64,000 nt of DNA, taken from positions 558,001-622,000 of the forward strand of contig NZ_BSKJ01000001.1 in NCBI RefSeq assembly GCF_030159595.1, in the 5' to 3' direction. A program made the translations under genes and the position numbers. This DNA comes from Pseudomonas putida. GTDB lineage: Bacteria > Pseudomonadota > Gammaproteobacteria > Pseudomonadales > Pseudomonadaceae. Every line of letters begins with the position of its first letter. Position 1 is the first letter of the stretch. The notes beneath the pieces were generated by a model, which saw nothing but the letters and a program-made list of their open reading frames with translations, had not been told where the DNA came from and did not search any database. Shown in pieces: positions 35,773 to 46,413 of the stretch.

Positions 35773-36528
35773 ATGGAAAAGTCCAAGTTGGCGGCACCGT
35801 CTTCGGTGCCGCGTCATGTCGCGATCATCATGGATGGCAACAACCGCTGGGCGAAAAAGCGCCTGCTGCCCGGCGTTGCCGGGCACAAGGCCGGCGTCGA
35901 TGCGGTGCGTGCCGTCATCGAGGTGTGCGCGCAGTCCGGGGTCGAAGTATTGACCCTGTTCGCCTTCTCCAGCGAGAACTGGCAGCGTCCGGCCGAAGAG
36001 GTCGGTGCGTTGATGGAGCTGTTCTTCTCGGCACTGCGTCGCGAAGCCAAGCGCCTCAATGAGAACAACATCAGCCTGCGCATCATCGGTGACCGTTCGC
36101 GTTTCCACCCTGAGCTGCAGGCCGCCATGCGCGAGGCCGAGGCGCTGACCGCCGGCAACAATCGCTTCATCCTGCAGATTGCAGCCAATTACGGTGGCCA
36201 GTGGGATATCGCCCAAGCCGCACAGCGGCTGGCGCGGGAAGTGCAAGCCGGGCACCTGCGTCCGGAAGATATTACCCCGGGCCTGCTGCAAACCTGCCTG
36301 GCAACCGGCGAGCTACCGCTTCCGGACCTGTGCATCCGCACGGGTGGCGAGCGCCGCATCAGCAATTTCCTGTTGTGGCAGTTGGCCTATGCCGAGTTGT
36401 ACTTCTCCGACCTGTACTGGCCGGACTTCAAACACGAGGCCATGCGCAATGCCCTGGCCGATTTCGCTTCGCGCCAGCGCCGCTTCGGTAAGACCAGCGA
36501 GCAGGTCGAGGCTGGAGCTCGTGCTTAA
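35773..36528 (+). CDS. uppS: Undecaprenyl diphosphate synthase (cis-prenyltransferase)
   Basis: Condenses isopentenyl units on FPP to make the C55 lipid carrier for peptidoglycan and LPS. The 251 residues have HVAIIMDGNNRWAKKR with metal-binding D21, then FAFSSENWQRP, and the C-terminal RTGGERRISNFLLWQLAYAE. The stop overlaps the cdsA start by one base (TAATG). The ribosome-binding site is weak (GGGG), so it may rely on coupling to frr. Confidence 0.97.
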   Translation: MEKSKLAAPSSVPRHVAIIMDGNNRWAKKRLLPGVAGHKAGVDAVRAVIEVCAQSGVEVLTLFAFSSENWQRPAEEVGALMELFFSALRREAKRLNENNISLRIIGDRSRFHPELQAAMREAEALTAGNNRFILQIAANYGGQWDIAQAAQRLAREVQAGHLRPEDITPGLLQTCLATGELPLPDLCIRTGGERRISNFLLWQLAYAELYFSDLYWPDFKHEAMRNALADFASRQRRFGKTSEQVEAGARA

Positions 36529-37343
36529 TGCTTAAACAACGCATCATTACTGCGCTGATCCTGCTGCCGGTCGCGCTGGGCGGATTCTTCCTGCTCAACG
36601 GTGGGGATTTCGCCCTGTTCATCGGCTTCGTGGTGACCCTTGGCGCCTGGGAGTGGGCGCGCCTGGCGGGGCTCATGGCCCAGCCGCTGCGCATTGCCTA
36701 TGCCTTGGTGGTCGCCGGGGCGCTAATGCTGCTGTATATCCTCCCGGAGCTGGCGCCTTGGGTGCTGGGCGCTGCGGTGATCTGGTGGGGGCTGGCTACC
36801 TGGCTGGTGCTCACCTATCCGCGCAGCAGCGAGCTGTGGGCGAGTGCCGCCTGTCGGTTGCTGATTGGCCTGCTGGTGTTGCTGCCAGCCTGGCAAGGGT
36901 TGGTGCTGCTCAAGCACTGGCCGTTGGGCAACTGGCTGATTCTGTCGGTCATGGTGCTGGTATGGGCCGCCGACATCGGCGCTTACTTTTCTGGCAGGGC
37001 TTTCGGCAAACGCAAGCTGGCCCCGCAGGTCAGCCCTGGCAAGAGCTGGGAAGGCGTGTATGGCGGTCTGGCCGTCAGCCTGTTGATTACTTTGGGCGTC
37101 GGCATCAGCCGCGACTGGGGTGTTGGTCAGATCCTGCTGGGCCTGCTGGGCGCTGCGTTGCTGGTGATGTCCTCGGTGGTCGGTGACCTGACCGAGAGCA
37201 TGTTCAAGCGTCGCTCCGGTATCAAGGACAGCAGCAACCTGCTGCCCGGCCATGGTGGCGTGCTGGATCGCATTGACAGCCTGACCGCAGCGATCCCGAT
37301 CTTCGCCGTGCTGTTGTGGGCTGCCGAGTGGGGTGTGATGTGA
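36528..37343 (+). CDS. cdsA: Phosphatidate cytidylyltransferase
   Basis: Integral membrane enzyme making CDP-diacylglycerol from phosphatidic acid and CTP, the branch point of phospholipid synthesis. The 271 residues contain about eight helices and the C-terminal CDS signature from SPGKSWEG through [29 protein letters not shown]. It starts in the uppS stop codon and ends inside the dxr start, placing it firmly in the operon. PlsB (12468-14954) supplies the same pathway upstream. Confidence 0.97.
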   Translation: MLKQRIITALILLPVALGGFFLLNGGDFALFIGFVVTLGAWEWARLAGLMAQPLRIAYALVVAGALMLLYILPELAPWVLGAAVIWWGLATWLVLTYPRSSELWASAACRLLIGLLVLLPAWQGLVLLKHWPLGNWLILSVMVLVWAADIGAYFSGRAFGKRKLAPQVSPGKSWEGVYGGLAVSLLITLGVGISRDWGVGQILLGLLGAALLVMSSVVGDLTESMFKRRSGIKDSSNLLPGHGGVLDRIDSLTAAIPIFAVLLWAAEWGVM

Positions 37344-38530
37344 GTCGCCCGCAGCGTATTACCGTGCTCGGGGCTACTGGCTCCATCGGCTTGAGCACGC
37401 TGGATGTGATTGCGCGGCATCCTGACCGCTATCAGGTATTTGCCCTCAGTGGCTACTCGCGCATCGACGAGCTGTTGGCGCTGTGCGTGCGCCACCGCCC
37501 GGCGTTCGCAGTGGTCCCGAGCAGTGAGGCGGCGGTACGGTTGCGCGAAGGCCTGGCCGGGGCCGGTTGTGCCACTGATGTGCTGGAGGGGGAGGCCGGG
37601 CTTTGCCAAGTGGCTTCGGCGGCGGAGGTGGACGCCGTGATGGCCGCCATTGTCGGCGCCGCCGGCTTGCGCCCCACGCTGGCCGCTGTCGAGGCGGGCA
37701 AGAAGGTGTTGCTGGCCAACAAGGAGGCGCTGGTGATGTCGGGCGCGCTGTTCATGGACGCGGTACGGCGCAATGGCGCCGTGCTGCTGCCTATCGACAG
37801 CGAGCATAACGCGATCTTCCAGTGCATGCCGGGTGACTATGCGCGTGGCTTGAGTGCCGTCGGTGTGCGTCGAATCCTGCTGACTGCCTCCGGTGGTCCG
37901 TTCCGCGAAACGCCGGTCGAGGCGTTGCTGGACGTGACCCCGGAGCAAGCCTGCGCGCACCCCAACTGGTCCATGGGGCGCAAGATTTCCGTGGATTCGG
38001 CCAGCATGATGAACAAGGGACTCGAGCTTATCGAGGCCTGCTGGTTGTTCGATGCCGCGCCGGCCAAGGTCGAGGTGGTGGTGCACCCGCAGAGCGTGAT
38101 CCACTCCTTGGTCGACTACATAGATGGGTCGGTGCTCGCGCAGCTGGGCAACCCGGATATGCGCACGCCTATCGCCAACGCGTTGGCCTGGCCTGAGCGG
38201 ATCGACTCCGGGGTCGCGCCGCTGGACCTGTTCGCCATCGCCCGTCTGGATTTTCAGGCGCCCGACGAACAACGCTTCCCTTGCCTGCGTCTGGCGCGGC
38301 AGGCTGCCGAGGCCGGCAACAGCGCACCCACTGTGCTCAATGCCGCCAACGAAGTGGCGGTGGAGGCATTTCTTGAGCGGCGTATCCGCTTCCCGGAGAT
38401 CGCGGGTATGATCGAACAAGTGCTCGATCAGGAGCCCGTCGTGCCGCTGCCGTCGCTGGATTCGGTGTTTGCCGCCGACCAGCGTGCCCGGGAGCTTTCG
38501 CGTGAGTGGCTGAGGCGTCACGGTCGCTGA
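37340..38530 (+). CDS. dxr: 1-deoxy-D-xylulose 5-phosphate reductoisomerase
   Basis: Second enzyme of the MEP isoprenoid pathway, converting DXP to MEP with NADPH. The 396 residues open with the NADPH-binding [12 protein letters not shown] (11-22) and contain [20 protein letters not shown] and [17 protein letters not shown], the metal and substrate motifs. The start is GTG at 37340, overlapping the cdsA TGA; the GTG at 37316 would add eight residues unlike the family. It joins ispD and ispF elsewhere in this window in the same pathway. Confidence 0.96.
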   Translation: MSRPQRITVLGATGSIGLSTLDVIARHPDRYQVFALSGYSRIDELLALCVRHRPAFAVVPSSEAAVRLREGLAGAGCATDVLEGEAGLCQVASAAEVDAVMAAIVGAAGLRPTLAAVEAGKKVLLANKEALVMSGALFMDAVRRNGAVLLPIDSEHNAIFQCMPGDYARGLSAVGVRRILLTASGGPFRETPVEALLDVTPEQACAHPNWSMGRKISVDSASMMNKGLELIEACWLFDAAPAKVEVVVHPQSVIHSLVDYIDGSVLAQLGNPDMRTPIANALAWPERIDSGVAPLDLFAIARLDFQAPDEQRFPCLRLARQAAEAGNSAPTVLNAANEVAVEAFLERRIRFPEIAGMIEQVLDQEPVVPLPSLDSVFAADQRARELSREWLRRHGR

Positions 38531-38563
38531 TACAGGCCCGCTGAACATCATTCGGAGATGGAC

Positions 38564-39916
38564 ATGACAGCGCTCTACATGATTATTGGCACCCTCGTGG
38601 CCCTGGGGGTGCTGGTCACCTTCCACGAATTTGGTCACTTCTGGGTGGCGCGACGCTGTGGTGTCAAAGTGCTGCGCTTCTCGGTGGGCTTCGGCATGCC
38701 GTTGCTGCGCTGGCATGATCGCCACGGCACCGAATTCGTTGTTGCGGCGATTCCGCTGGGCGGCTACGTCAAGATGCTTGATGAGCGCGAAGGCGATGTG
38801 CCGCCCGCACTGGCCGGGCAGTCGTTCAACCGCAAGTCGGTACGCCAGCGTATCGCGATTGTCGCGGCGGGCCCGATCGCCAACTTCCTGCTGGCCATCC
38901 TGTTCTTCTGGGTGCTGGCAATGCTGGGCACCCAGCAGGTCCGCCCGGTGATCGGTGCAGTCGATACAGGCAGCCTGGCGGCAACGGCCGGGCTGACAGC
39001 CGGCCAGGAAATTGTCTCTATCGACGGCAAGCCGACCAACGGTTGGTCGGCGGTCAACCTGCAGCTGGTTCGCCGCCTGGGCGAGAGCGGTACTTTGCAG
39101 GTAGGTGTGCGCGACGAAGGTGCCAGCGCCGAGCGCCAACTGCAGGTCAAGCTGGACAGCTGGTTGAAGGGCGCTGACGAGCCAGACCCGATCCAGTCCC
39201 TGGGGCTGCACCCTTGGCGCCCGGCGATCGTGCCAGTGCTTGCCGAGATCGATCCGAAAGGACCCGCTGCCGCTGCGGGCCTGAAAACCGGTGACAAGCT
39301 GCTGGCCGTCGATGGCATGGCTGTGACGGAATGGCAGCAGGTTGTCGACAGTGTGCGCGCACGTCCGGATGCCAAGGTCGCCTTGCGTGTGGAACGCGAT
39401 GGTGCTGTCCTGGATCTGCCGGTGACCCTGGCTCACAAGGGCGAGGGCAAGGCAGTCGGTGGCTATCTGGGTGCCGGGGTAAAAGGTGGCGAATGGCCTG
39501 CCAGCATGCTCCGCGAAGTCAGCTACGGCCCGCTGGAAGCGGTGGGTGAGGGCTTGTCACGCACCTGGAACATGAGCGTCCTGACCCTTGAGTCGCTGAA
39601 GAAAATGCTGTTCGGGGAGCTCTCGGTAAAAAACTTGAGTGGACCGATAACCATTGCTAAAGTGGCGGGCGCTTCAGCCCAGTCCGGTGTGGGGGATTTC
39701 CTGAATTTCCTGGCCTACCTGAGCATAAGCCTGGGGGTTCTTAACCTGCTGCCCATCCCGGTACTGGATGGGGGGCATTTGCTGTTTTACCTGGTCGAGT
39801 GGGCGCGCGGTCGTCCGCTGTCTGATCGGGTGCAAGGTTGGGGGGTCCAGATCGGTATCAGTTTGGTCATAGGGGTGATGTTGCTCGCCCTGATCAACGA
39901 TCTGGGTCGACTATAA
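38564..39916 (+). CDS. rseP: RseP site-2 membrane zinc metalloprotease
   Basis: Intramembrane protease that cuts the anti-sigma factor RseA/MucA after site-1 cleavage, releasing the envelope-stress sigma factor, and clears signal peptides. The 450 residues have HEFGH (H21, E22, H25) in the first helix, two PDZ domains (about 110-190 and 205-290) and the LDGGH third zinc ligand near 405. ATG 38564 is chosen because GGAG lies six bases ahead; the ATG at 38558 abuts it. It precedes bamA by 73 bp. Confidence 0.96.
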   Translation: MTALYMIIGTLVALGVLVTFHEFGHFWVARRCGVKVLRFSVGFGMPLLRWHDRHGTEFVVAAIPLGGYVKMLDEREGDVPPALAGQSFNRKSVRQRIAIVAAGPIANFLLAILFFWVLAMLGTQQVRPVIGAVDTGSLAATAGLTAGQEIVSIDGKPTNGWSAVNLQLVRRLGESGTLQVGVRDEGASAERQLQVKLDSWLKGADEPDPIQSLGLHPWRPAIVPVLAEIDPKGPAAAAGLKTGDKLLAVDGMAVTEWQQVVDSVRARPDAKVALRVERDGAVLDLPVTLAHKGEGKAVGGYLGAGVKGGEWPASMLREVSYGPLEAVGEGLSRTWNMSVLTLESLKKMLFGELSVKNLSGPITIAKVAGASAQSGVGDFLNFLAYLSISLGVLNLLPIPVLDGGHLLFYLVEWARGRPLSDRVQGWGVQIGISLVIGVMLLALINDLGRL

Positions 39917-39989
39917 AGCTTCGCTCAATTGCGAACCTGCCGTGTTGTCGCGGCGGGTTGTTTATTGCCAGTTGGAATTAAAGGACTTC

Positions 39990-42350
39990 ATGAAACGTCT
40001 GCTGCTAACTGCGGTCATGTCCGCACTGATGATCGCTGAAGTTCACGCCGAGTCCTTCACCATCTCCGATATCCGCGTCAACGGCCTGCAGCGGGTTTCC
40101 GCCGGCAGTGTGTTCGGTGCCCTGCCGCTGAACGTCGGTGACCAGGCTGATGACCGCCGCCTGGTGGACTCGACCCGTTCCCTGTTCAAGACCGGGTTCT
40201 TCCAGGACATCCAGCTGAACCGCGATGGTAATGTGCTGATCATCAACGTGGTCGAGCGCCCGTCGGTGTCGAGCATCGAGATCGAAGGCAACAAGGCAAT
40301 CAGCACCGAAGACCTGATGAAGGGCCTGAAGCAATCGGGCCTGGCCGAAGGCGAGATCTTCCAGCGTGCCACCCTCGAAGGCGTGCGTAACGAACTGCAG
40401 CGCCAGTATGTGGCCCAGGGCCGCTACTCGGCCGAGGTCGACGCCGAAGTGGTGCCGCAACCGCGCAACCGCGTAGCGCTGAAGATCAAGATCAACGAAG
40501 GCACCGTCGCTGCCATCCAGCACATCAACATCGTTGGCAACAACGTGTTCGACGATGAAACCCTGGGGCAGCTGTTCGAGCTGAAGACCACCAACTGGCT
40601 GTCGTTCTTCAAGAACGACGACAAGTACGCCCGCGAAAAACTCTCCGGCGACCTGGAGCGCCTGCGCTCCTACTACCTGGACCGCGGCTACATCAACATG
40701 GACATCGCCTCCACCCAGGTGTCCATCACGCCAGACAAGAAACACGTCTACATCACCGTCAACATCAACGAAGGCGAGAAGTACACCGTTCGCGACGTGA
40801 AGCTGTCCGGTGACCTGAAAGTGCCGGAAGACCAGGTCAAGTCGCTGCTGCTGGTGCAGCCGGGCCAGGTGTTCTCGCGCAAGGTGATGACCACCACGTC
40901 CGAGCTGATCACCCGCCGCCTGGGTAACGAAGGCTATACCTTCGCCAACGTCAACGGCGTGCCACAGCCGAACGACCAGGACCACACGGTCGACATCATG
41001 TTCGTGGTCGACCCGGGCAAGCGTGCCTACGTCAACCGCATCAACTACCGCGGCAACACCAAGACCGAAGACGAAGTGCTGCGTCGCGAAATGCGCCAGA
41101 TGGAAGGTGGCTGGGCGTCGACCTACCTGATCGACCAGTCCAAGACCCGTCTGGAGCGCCTGGGCTTCTTCAAGGAAGTCAACGTCGAGACCCCGCCGGT
41201 GCCAGGCACTGACGACCAGGTCGACGTCAACTACAGCGTCGAAGAGCAGGCTTCCGGCTCGATCACCGCCAGCGTCGGTTTCGCCCAGAGCGCCGGCCTG
41301 ATCCTCGGTGGTTCGATCAGCCAGAGCAACTTCCTCGGTACTGGTAACAAGGTATCCGTCGGCCTGACCCGTTCGGAATACCAGACCCGCTACAACTTCG
41401 GCTTCGTGGACCCCTACTTCACTGCCGATGGCGTCAGCCTGGGCTACAACGCCTTCTACCGCAGCACCGACTACGACGACCTCGATGTCGACGTGGCCAG
41501 CTATGCGGTGGACAGCTACGGTGCCGGCGTCAGCCTGGGCTACCCGATCAGCGAAACCTCGCGCCTGACCTACGGCCTGAGCGTGCAGCAGGACAAGATC
41601 AAGACCGGCAAGTACACCGTTGACGAGATCTTCGACTTCCTCGAACAGGAAGGCGACAACTTCCTGAACTTCAAGGCCTCGATCGGCTGGTCCGAGTCGA
41701 CCTTGAACAAAGGTGTGCTGGCTACCCGTGGTCACTCGCAAAGCCTGACTCTGGAATCCACCATTCCGGGTAGCGACCTGTCGTTCTTCAAGCTCGACTA
41801 CCGTGGTCAGCTGTTCAAGCCGATCACCAACGACTACACCCTGCGCCTGCACACTGAGCTGGGCTATGGTGACGGTTACGGCAGCACCTCCGGCCTGCCG
41901 TTCTACGAGAACTACTTCGCGGGTGGCTTCAACTCCGTCCGTGGCTTCAAGGACAGCAGCCTGGGCCCACGCAGTACGCCTAGCCGCGGCGAGGCCGAGG
42001 GTGGCAAGCCGGGTACCATCCGCGACCCGGACCAGGATCCGTTGCCGTTCGGTGGTAACGTGCTGGTGCAAGGTGGTGTCGAGTTGCTGTTCCCGCTGCC
42101 GTTCGTCAAGGACCAGCGCTCGCTGCGCACCTCCGTGTTCTGGGACGTCGGTAACGTGTTCGACACCAATTGCGGCAACAAGCCTGATTGCGAGAAAGTC
42201 GGTTTCTCGGGCATGGCCAGCTCGGTTGGTCTTGGTGTGACCTGGATTACCGCACTGGGCCCGCTGAGCTTCAGCTTGGCAATGCCGGTGAAGAAGCCGG
42301 ACGATGCCGATACCCAGGTGTTCCAATTCTCTCTGGGCCAGACCTTCTAA
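39990..42350 (+). CDS. bamA: Outer membrane protein assembly factor BamA
   Basis: Essential core of the machine that folds beta-barrels into the outer membrane. The 786 residues start with a signal peptide cut after VHA (about 20). Five POTRA domains fill residues 21-420, e.g. SFTISDIRVNGLQRVSAGSV and SIEIEGNKAISTEDL. The 16-strand barrel ends in phenylalanine (FSLGQTF), the beta-signal. The conserved barrel-lumen motif VRGF is present (SVRGFKDSSLGPR). GGAC sits before the ATG; the earlier in-frame start adds no family sequence. Confidence 0.98.
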   Translation: MKRLLLTAVMSALMIAEVHAESFTISDIRVNGLQRVSAGSVFGALPLNVGDQADDRRLVDSTRSLFKTGFFQDIQLNRDGNVLIINVVERPSVSSIEIEGNKAISTEDLMKGLKQSGLAEGEIFQRATLEGVRNELQRQYVAQGRYSAEVDAEVVPQPRNRVALKIKINEGTVAAIQHINIVGNNVFDDETLGQLFELKTTNWLSFFKNDDKYAREKLSGDLERLRSYYLDRGYINMDIASTQVSITPDKKHVYITVNINEGEKYTVRDVKLSGDLKVPEDQVKSLLLVQPGQVFSRKVMTTTSELITRRLGNEGYTFANVNGVPQPNDQDHTVDIMFVVDPGKRAYVNRINYRGNTKTEDEVLRREMRQMEGGWASTYLIDQSKTRLERLGFFKEVNVETPPVPGTDDQVDVNYSVEEQASGSITASVGFAQSAGLILGGSISQSNFLGTGNKVSVGLTRSEYQTRYNFGFVDPYFTADGVSLGYNAFYRSTDYDDLDVDVASYAVDSYGAGVSLGYPISETSRLTYGLSVQQDKIKTGKYTVDEIFDFLEQEGDNFLNFKASIGWSESTLNKGVLATRGHSQSLTLESTIPGSDLSFFKLDYRGQLFKPITNDYTLRLHTELGYGDGYGSTSGLPFYENYFAGGFNSVRGFKDSSLGPRSTPSRGEAEGGKPGTIRDPDQDPLPFGGNVLVQGGVELLFPLPFVKDQRSLRTSVFWDVGNVFDTNCGNKPDCEKVGFSGMASSVGLGVTWITALGPLSFSLAMPVKKPDDADTQVFQFSLGQTF

Positions 42351-42394
42351 GGTCGGCCCCTGCTTAATGACAACGGTTTATCCAGGAGTGCATC

Positions 42395-42898
42395 GTGCGT
42401 AAATTGGCTCAACTGGCCGTAGTGGCCGCGGCGCTGGTCGCCACCCCGGCATTCGCCGAAATGAAGGTAGCCGTGCTGAACTATCAGATGGCCCTGCTCG
42501 AATCGGATGCCGCCAAGAAGTACGCAGTTGATGCCGAGAAGAAGTTCGGCCCGCAACTGACCAAGCTGAAAAGCCTGGAAAGCAGCGCCAAGGGCATTCA
42601 GGACCGCCTGATCAAGGGCGGCGACAAGATGCAGCAGCAGGAGCGTGAGCGCCTGGAGCTCGAGTTCAAGCAAAAGGCCCGTGACTTCCAGTTCCAGTCC
42701 AAGGAACTGAACGAAGCCAAAGCCGTTGCCGATCGCGACATGCTCAAGCAGCTGAAGCCGAAGCTGGATGGCGCCGTCGAGGAAGTGATCAAGAAGGGCG
42801 GCTTCGACCTGGTCCTCGAGCGTGGCGCGGTCATCGATGTCAAACCTCAGTACGACATCACCCGCCAGGTCATCGAGCGCATGAACCAAGCCCGTTGA
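42395..42898 (+). CDS. skp: Periplasmic chaperone Skp (OmpH)
   Basis: Holdase that carries unfolded outer-membrane proteins to BamA. The 167 residues have a signal peptide ending in TPAFA|E (about residue 21). A long alpha-helical coiled-coil (about 45-115, rich in Lys/Glu/Gln) forms the tentacles, then [22 protein letters not shown] at the end. The start is GTG with CAGGAG before it. It follows bamA and precedes lpxD by one base, in the classic rseP-bamA-skp-lpxD-fabZ-lpxA-lpxB order. Confidence 0.97.
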   Translation: MRKLAQLAVVAAALVATPAFAEMKVAVLNYQMALLESDAAKKYAVDAEKKFGPQLTKLKSLESSAKGIQDRLIKGGDKMQQQERERLELEFKQKARDFQFQSKELNEAKAVADRDMLKQLKPKLDGAVEEVIKKGGFDLVLERGAVIDVKPQYDITRQVIERMNQAR

Positions 42899-42899
42899 T

Positions 42900-43955
42900 A
42901 TGAGTGTGACCATGACGCTAGGCCAGCTGGCCGAGGCCCTCGGTGCCACCCTCAAGGGGCCCGAGGCGCTGCAGATTACCGGGCTGGCCACCTTGCAGGA
43001 GGCAGGCCCCGGTCAATTGAGCTTCCTCGCCAACCCGCAGTACCGCAAGTACCTGGATAACTGCCAGGCGGGTGCGGTATTGCTCAAGGCTGCGGATGCC
43101 GAAAGCTTCGCTGGCAATGCCCTGATCGTGGCCGACCCGTACCAGGCGTATGCGCGTATTTCCCACCTGTTCGACCCCAAACCCAAGGCTGTGGCGGGAA
43201 TCCATCCCAGCGCCGTGGTGGCTGAGGGCGCGCAGGTGCACGCCAGCGCCAGCATCGGGCCGTTCGCGGTTATCGAAAGCGGTGCGTGCATCGAGGCTGA
43301 TGTCAGCATCGGCGCACATTGCTTTATCGGTGCGCGTTGCGTTGTAGGTGAAGGCGGCTGGCTGGCGCCGCGGGTGACGTTGTATCACGACGTCACCATC
43401 GGCAAGCGAGTGGTCATCCAGTCGGGTGCTGTGATCGGCGGCGAAGGCTTCGGCTTTGCCAATGAGAAGGGCATCTGGCGCAAGATCGCCCAGATTGGCG
43501 GCGTCACCATTGGTGATGACGTGGAAATCGGCGTCAATACTGCCGTCGACCGTGGTGCGCTGTCCGACACGCGGATCGGTGACGGGGTCAAGCTCGACAA
43601 CCAGATCCAGATCGCTCACAACGTGCAGATCGGTGACCACACGGCCATGGCCGCTTGCGTGGGCATTTCCGGCAGTACGCGCATCGGCAAGCATTGCATG
43701 CTGGCCGGCGGCGTAGGCCTGGTTGGGCACATTGATATTTGCGATAACGTATTTGTTTCCGGGATGACAATGGTAACCCGTTCGATCACTGAACCCGGTT
43801 CCTATTCTTCCGGCACAGCCATGCAGCCTTTGGCTGACTGGCGCAAGAGCGCTGCGCGTATCCGTCAGCTCGATGACATGGCCAAGCGTCTTCAGCAGCT
43901 GGAAAAACGCGTCGATACCGTGACCTCAGGTGGCCTGCCGACATCAGAAGGCTGA
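42900..43955 (+). CDS. lpxD: UDP-3-O-(3-hydroxyacyl)glucosamine N-acyltransferase
   Basis: Adds the N-linked 3-hydroxyacyl chain in lipid A synthesis. The 351 residues have an N-terminal uridine-binding domain, then hexapeptide repeats of a left-handed beta-helix (about 100-310) with the catalytic histidine H240 in [13 protein letters not shown], and a short C-terminal helix ([13 protein letters not shown]). The start is one base after the skp stop, so it is coupled. ATG at 42912 is possible as a shorter start. Confidence 0.97.
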   Translation: MSVTMTLGQLAEALGATLKGPEALQITGLATLQEAGPGQLSFLANPQYRKYLDNCQAGAVLLKAADAESFAGNALIVADPYQAYARISHLFDPKPKAVAGIHPSAVVAEGAQVHASASIGPFAVIESGACIEADVSIGAHCFIGARCVVGEGGWLAPRVTLYHDVTIGKRVVIQSGAVIGGEGFGFANEKGIWRKIAQIGGVTIGDDVEIGVNTAVDRGALSDTRIGDGVKLDNQIQIAHNVQIGDHTAMAACVGISGSTRIGKHCMLAGGVGLVGHIDICDNVFVSGMTMVTRSITEPGSYSSGTAMQPLADWRKSAARIRQLDDMAKRLQQLEKRVDTVTSGGLPTSEG

Positions 43956-44069
43956 TACCATTCCCTGAGCAAGAGTGAACAGTCGCTAGCTGGCTCCTCT
44001 TTGGATTGCAAAAGGAGCGTGTGGTCAGCACCTGCGCTCCCTATTCTTATTACAGGCTTCCCCCCCGAA

Positions 44070-44510
44070 ATGATGGACATCAACGAGATTCGCGAATACC
44101 TGCCTCACCGTTACCCGTTCCTGCTGGTGGACCGTGTGACGGATCTGGACTTCGAGGCCAAGAGCATTCGTGCCTACAAGAATGTCAGCATCAACGAGCC
44201 GTTTTTCAATGGCCATTTCCCGGCGCACCCGATCATGCCGGGCGTTCTGATCATCGAAGCCATGGCCCAGGCGGCCGGCATCCTCGGTTTCAAGATGCTT
44301 GACGCCAAGCCGGCCGATGGCACCCTGTACTACTTCGTCGGTTCCGACAAGCTGCGTTTCCGTCAGCCGGTACTGCCGGGTGACCAGTTGGTGTTGGAAG
44401 CCAAGTTCCTGAGCCGCAAGAGCATGATCTGGAAGTTCGAGTGCCGTGCCCTGGTCGACGGCAAGCCGGTTTGCTCGGCGCAGATCACCTGTGCGGAACA
44501 GTCCCTATGA
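44070..44510 (+). CDS. fabZ: 3-hydroxyacyl-[acyl-carrier-protein] dehydratase FabZ
   Basis: Dehydrates 3-hydroxyacyl-ACP in fatty-acid elongation and sets the balance with lipid A precursors. The 146 residues have the hot-dog fold active site His49 ([12 protein letters not shown]) and Glu63 (IIEAMAQ). The 114 bp upstream of ATG 44070 carries an imperfect hairpin (GCTCCT/AGGAGC, 43993-44018) and no strong ribosome-binding site. The frame runs open before it without family likeness. The stop overlaps the lpxA start (ATGA). Confidence 0.97.
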   Translation: MMDINEIREYLPHRYPFLLVDRVTDLDFEAKSIRAYKNVSINEPFFNGHFPAHPIMPGVLIIEAMAQAAGILGFKMLDAKPADGTLYYFVGSDKLRFRQPVLPGDQLVLEAKFLSRKSMIWKFECRALVDGKPVCSAQITCAEQSL

Positions 44511-45283
44511 ATTCGATTGATCCTCGGGCCATTATCGATCCGTCGGCCAAACTGGCTGATGGCGTCGAGGTCGGCCCTTGGTCGATCGTTGGCCCCGATG
44601 TGGAAATCGGGGAGGGCACCGTTATCGGCCCGCATGTTGTGCTCAAAGGCCCGACCCGCATCGGTAGGCACAACCGTATCTTTCAGTTTTCTTCGATCGG
44701 TGAAGATACCCCGGACCTCAAGTACAAAGGTGAGCCGACGCGCCTGGTGATCGGCGATCACAATGTGATCCGCGAAGGGGTGACCATTCACCGAGGTACC
44801 GTTCAGGACCGCGCGGAAACCACCGTGGGTGACCACAATCTGATCATGGCCTATGCCCACATCGGCCACGACAGCGTCATTGGCAACCACTGTATCCTGG
44901 TCAACAACACGGCGCTGGCCGGCCATGTGCATGTGGGTGACTGGGCGATCCTGTCCGGCTACACCCTGGTGCATCAGTACTGCCATATCGGTGCCCACGC
45001 GTTTTCGGGCATGGGTACGGCGATTGGCAAGGATGTTCCGGCCTTTGTTACCGTGTTCGGCAGCCCGGCCGAAGCCCGCAGCATGAACTTCGAGGGCATG
45101 CGCCGCCGGGGTTTCAGTGATGATGTCATCCATGTACTGCGCCGTTGCTACAAAATTGTCTACCGCCAGGGCCTGACCGTCGAAGACGCGCTCAAGGAGC
45201 TGGCCGAGCCGGCCGCGCAACACCCAGAGGTCGAGCTGTTCCGTCAGTCGATCGTGAATTCTGCCCGCGGCATCACCCGCTGA
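44507..45283 (+). CDS. lpxA: UDP-N-acetylglucosamine O-acyltransferase LpxA
   Basis: First enzyme of lipid A synthesis, transferring a 3-hydroxyacyl chain from ACP to UDP-GlcNAc. The 258 residues contain hexapeptide repeats ([19 protein letters not shown]) building a left-handed beta-helix, with catalytic H121 in [13 protein letters not shown], and a helical C-terminal domain ([15 protein letters not shown]). It overlaps fabZ by four bases and is one base from lpxB. Confidence 0.98.
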   Translation: MNSIDPRAIIDPSAKLADGVEVGPWSIVGPDVEIGEGTVIGPHVVLKGPTRIGRHNRIFQFSSIGEDTPDLKYKGEPTRLVIGDHNVIREGVTIHRGTVQDRAETTVGDHNLIMAYAHIGHDSVIGNHCILVNNTALAGHVHVGDWAILSGYTLVHQYCHIGAHAFSGMGTAIGKDVPAFVTVFGSPAEARSMNFEGMRRRGFSDDVIHVLRRCYKIVYRQGLTVEDALKELAEPAAQHPEVELFRQSIVNSARGITR

Positions 45284-45284
45284 T

Positions 45285-46412
45285 ATGGCCCAGCTTTGCG
45301 TAGCGCTGGTCGCAGGTGAGGCCAGCGGCGATATTCTTGGTTCAGGCTTGATGCGTGCCCTGAAAGCACGCCACCCCGACGTACGGTTCATCGGCGTTGG
45401 CGGCCCCTTGATGGAAGCCGAAGGCCTGCAATCCTATTTCCCCATGGAACGCTTGGCCGTCATGGGGCTGGTTGAGGTTCTGGGGCGCCTGCGTGAGTTG
45501 CTCAAGCGCCGCAAGCTGTTGATCCAGACCCTTATCGACGAAAAACCCGATGTATTCATCGGTATCGATGCCCCTGATTTCACCCTCAACATCGAACTGA
45601 AACTGCGCCAGGTCGGAATCAAGACCGTGCACTATGTCAGCCCGTCAGTGTGGGCTTGGCGGCAGAAGCGTGTGCTGAAGATTCGTGAAGGCTGCGACCT
45701 GATGCTGACGTTGCTGCCGTTCGAGGCGCGGTTCTACGAAGAACAAGGCGTGCCGGTGCGCTTTGTCGGCCATCCGTTGGCCGACACAATCCCGCTTGAA
45801 GCCGATCGCCCGGCTGCGCGCGCTGCGCTGGGCCTGGGCGAGGGGCCGGTGGTGGCGTTGATGCCGGGCAGCCGCGGGGGCGAAGTAGGGCGCCTGGGGG
45901 CCTTGTTCCTTGATGCCGCCGAGCGCCTGTGCCAGCAGGTGCCTGGCGTGCGCTTCGTGCTGCCTTGCGCCAACGCCTCGCGACGGGCCCAGGTCGAGCA
46001 GATGCTCGAAGGGCGGCAACTGCCACTGACCCTGCTCGACGGCCAGTCGCATCAGGCCTTGGCGGCCTGTGATGCAGTGCTGATCGCATCGGGCACCGCC
46101 ACCCTTGAAGCGCTGTTGTACAAGCGGCCAATGGTGGTGGCCTACCGCCTTGCGCCGTTGACCTACTGGATCCTCAAGCGCCTGGTGAAGAGCCCTTACG
46201 TGTCATTGCCCAACCTGCTGGCCCAGCGCGAGCTGGTGCCCGAACTGTTGCAGGATGCCGCCACCAGCGAAGCCTTGGCCAGCACCCTTGCGCCGCTTGT
46301 ACGCGATGGCAGCCAGCAGACCGAACGTTTCGACGAAATTCACCGCACCCTGCGCCGTGACGCCTCCAACCAGGCGGCTGAGGCGGTACTGGCCTTGCTC
46401 AAGGACCGCTGA
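45285..46412 (+). CDS. lpxB: Lipid-A-disaccharide synthase
   Basis: GT19 glycosyltransferase joining lipid X to UDP-diacylglucosamine at the inner membrane face. The 375 residues show [16 protein letters not shown] at the start, [16 protein letters not shown] and RFVGHPLAD in the middle, and the UDP-binding region [21 protein letters not shown]. It starts one base after lpxA, and rnhB follows one base after its stop. Confidence 0.98.
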   Translation: MAQLCVALVAGEASGDILGSGLMRALKARHPDVRFIGVGGPLMEAEGLQSYFPMERLAVMGLVEVLGRLRELLKRRKLLIQTLIDEKPDVFIGIDAPDFTLNIELKLRQVGIKTVHYVSPSVWAWRQKRVLKIREGCDLMLTLLPFEARFYEEQGVPVRFVGHPLADTIPLEADRPAARAALGLGEGPVVALMPGSRGGEVGRLGALFLDAAERLCQQVPGVRFVLPCANASRRAQVEQMLEGRQLPLTLLDGQSHQALAACDAVLIASGTATLEALLYKRPMVVAYRLAPLTYWILKRLVKSPYVSLPNLLAQRELVPELLQDAATSEALASTLAPLVRDGSQQTERFDEIHRTLRRDASNQAAEAVLALLKDR

Positions 46413-46413
46413 C

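Noticed and set aside
37127..39436. Minus-strand open frame of about 770 codons opposite cdsA, dxr and rseP
   Set aside because: It is a shadow of well-supported plus-strand genes in GC-rich DNA; its protein has no domain pattern and is rich in His/Gln/Arg as such shadows are.
40005..42326. Minus-strand open frame of about 770 codons opposite bamA
   Set aside because: Antisense to bamA, whose signal peptide, POTRA domains and terminal Phe are unambiguous; no start signals or family likeness.
43956..44069. N-terminal extension of FabZ in the open frame from 44001
   Set aside because: FabZ orthologues start [17 protein letters not shown]; the extension has no family similarity.
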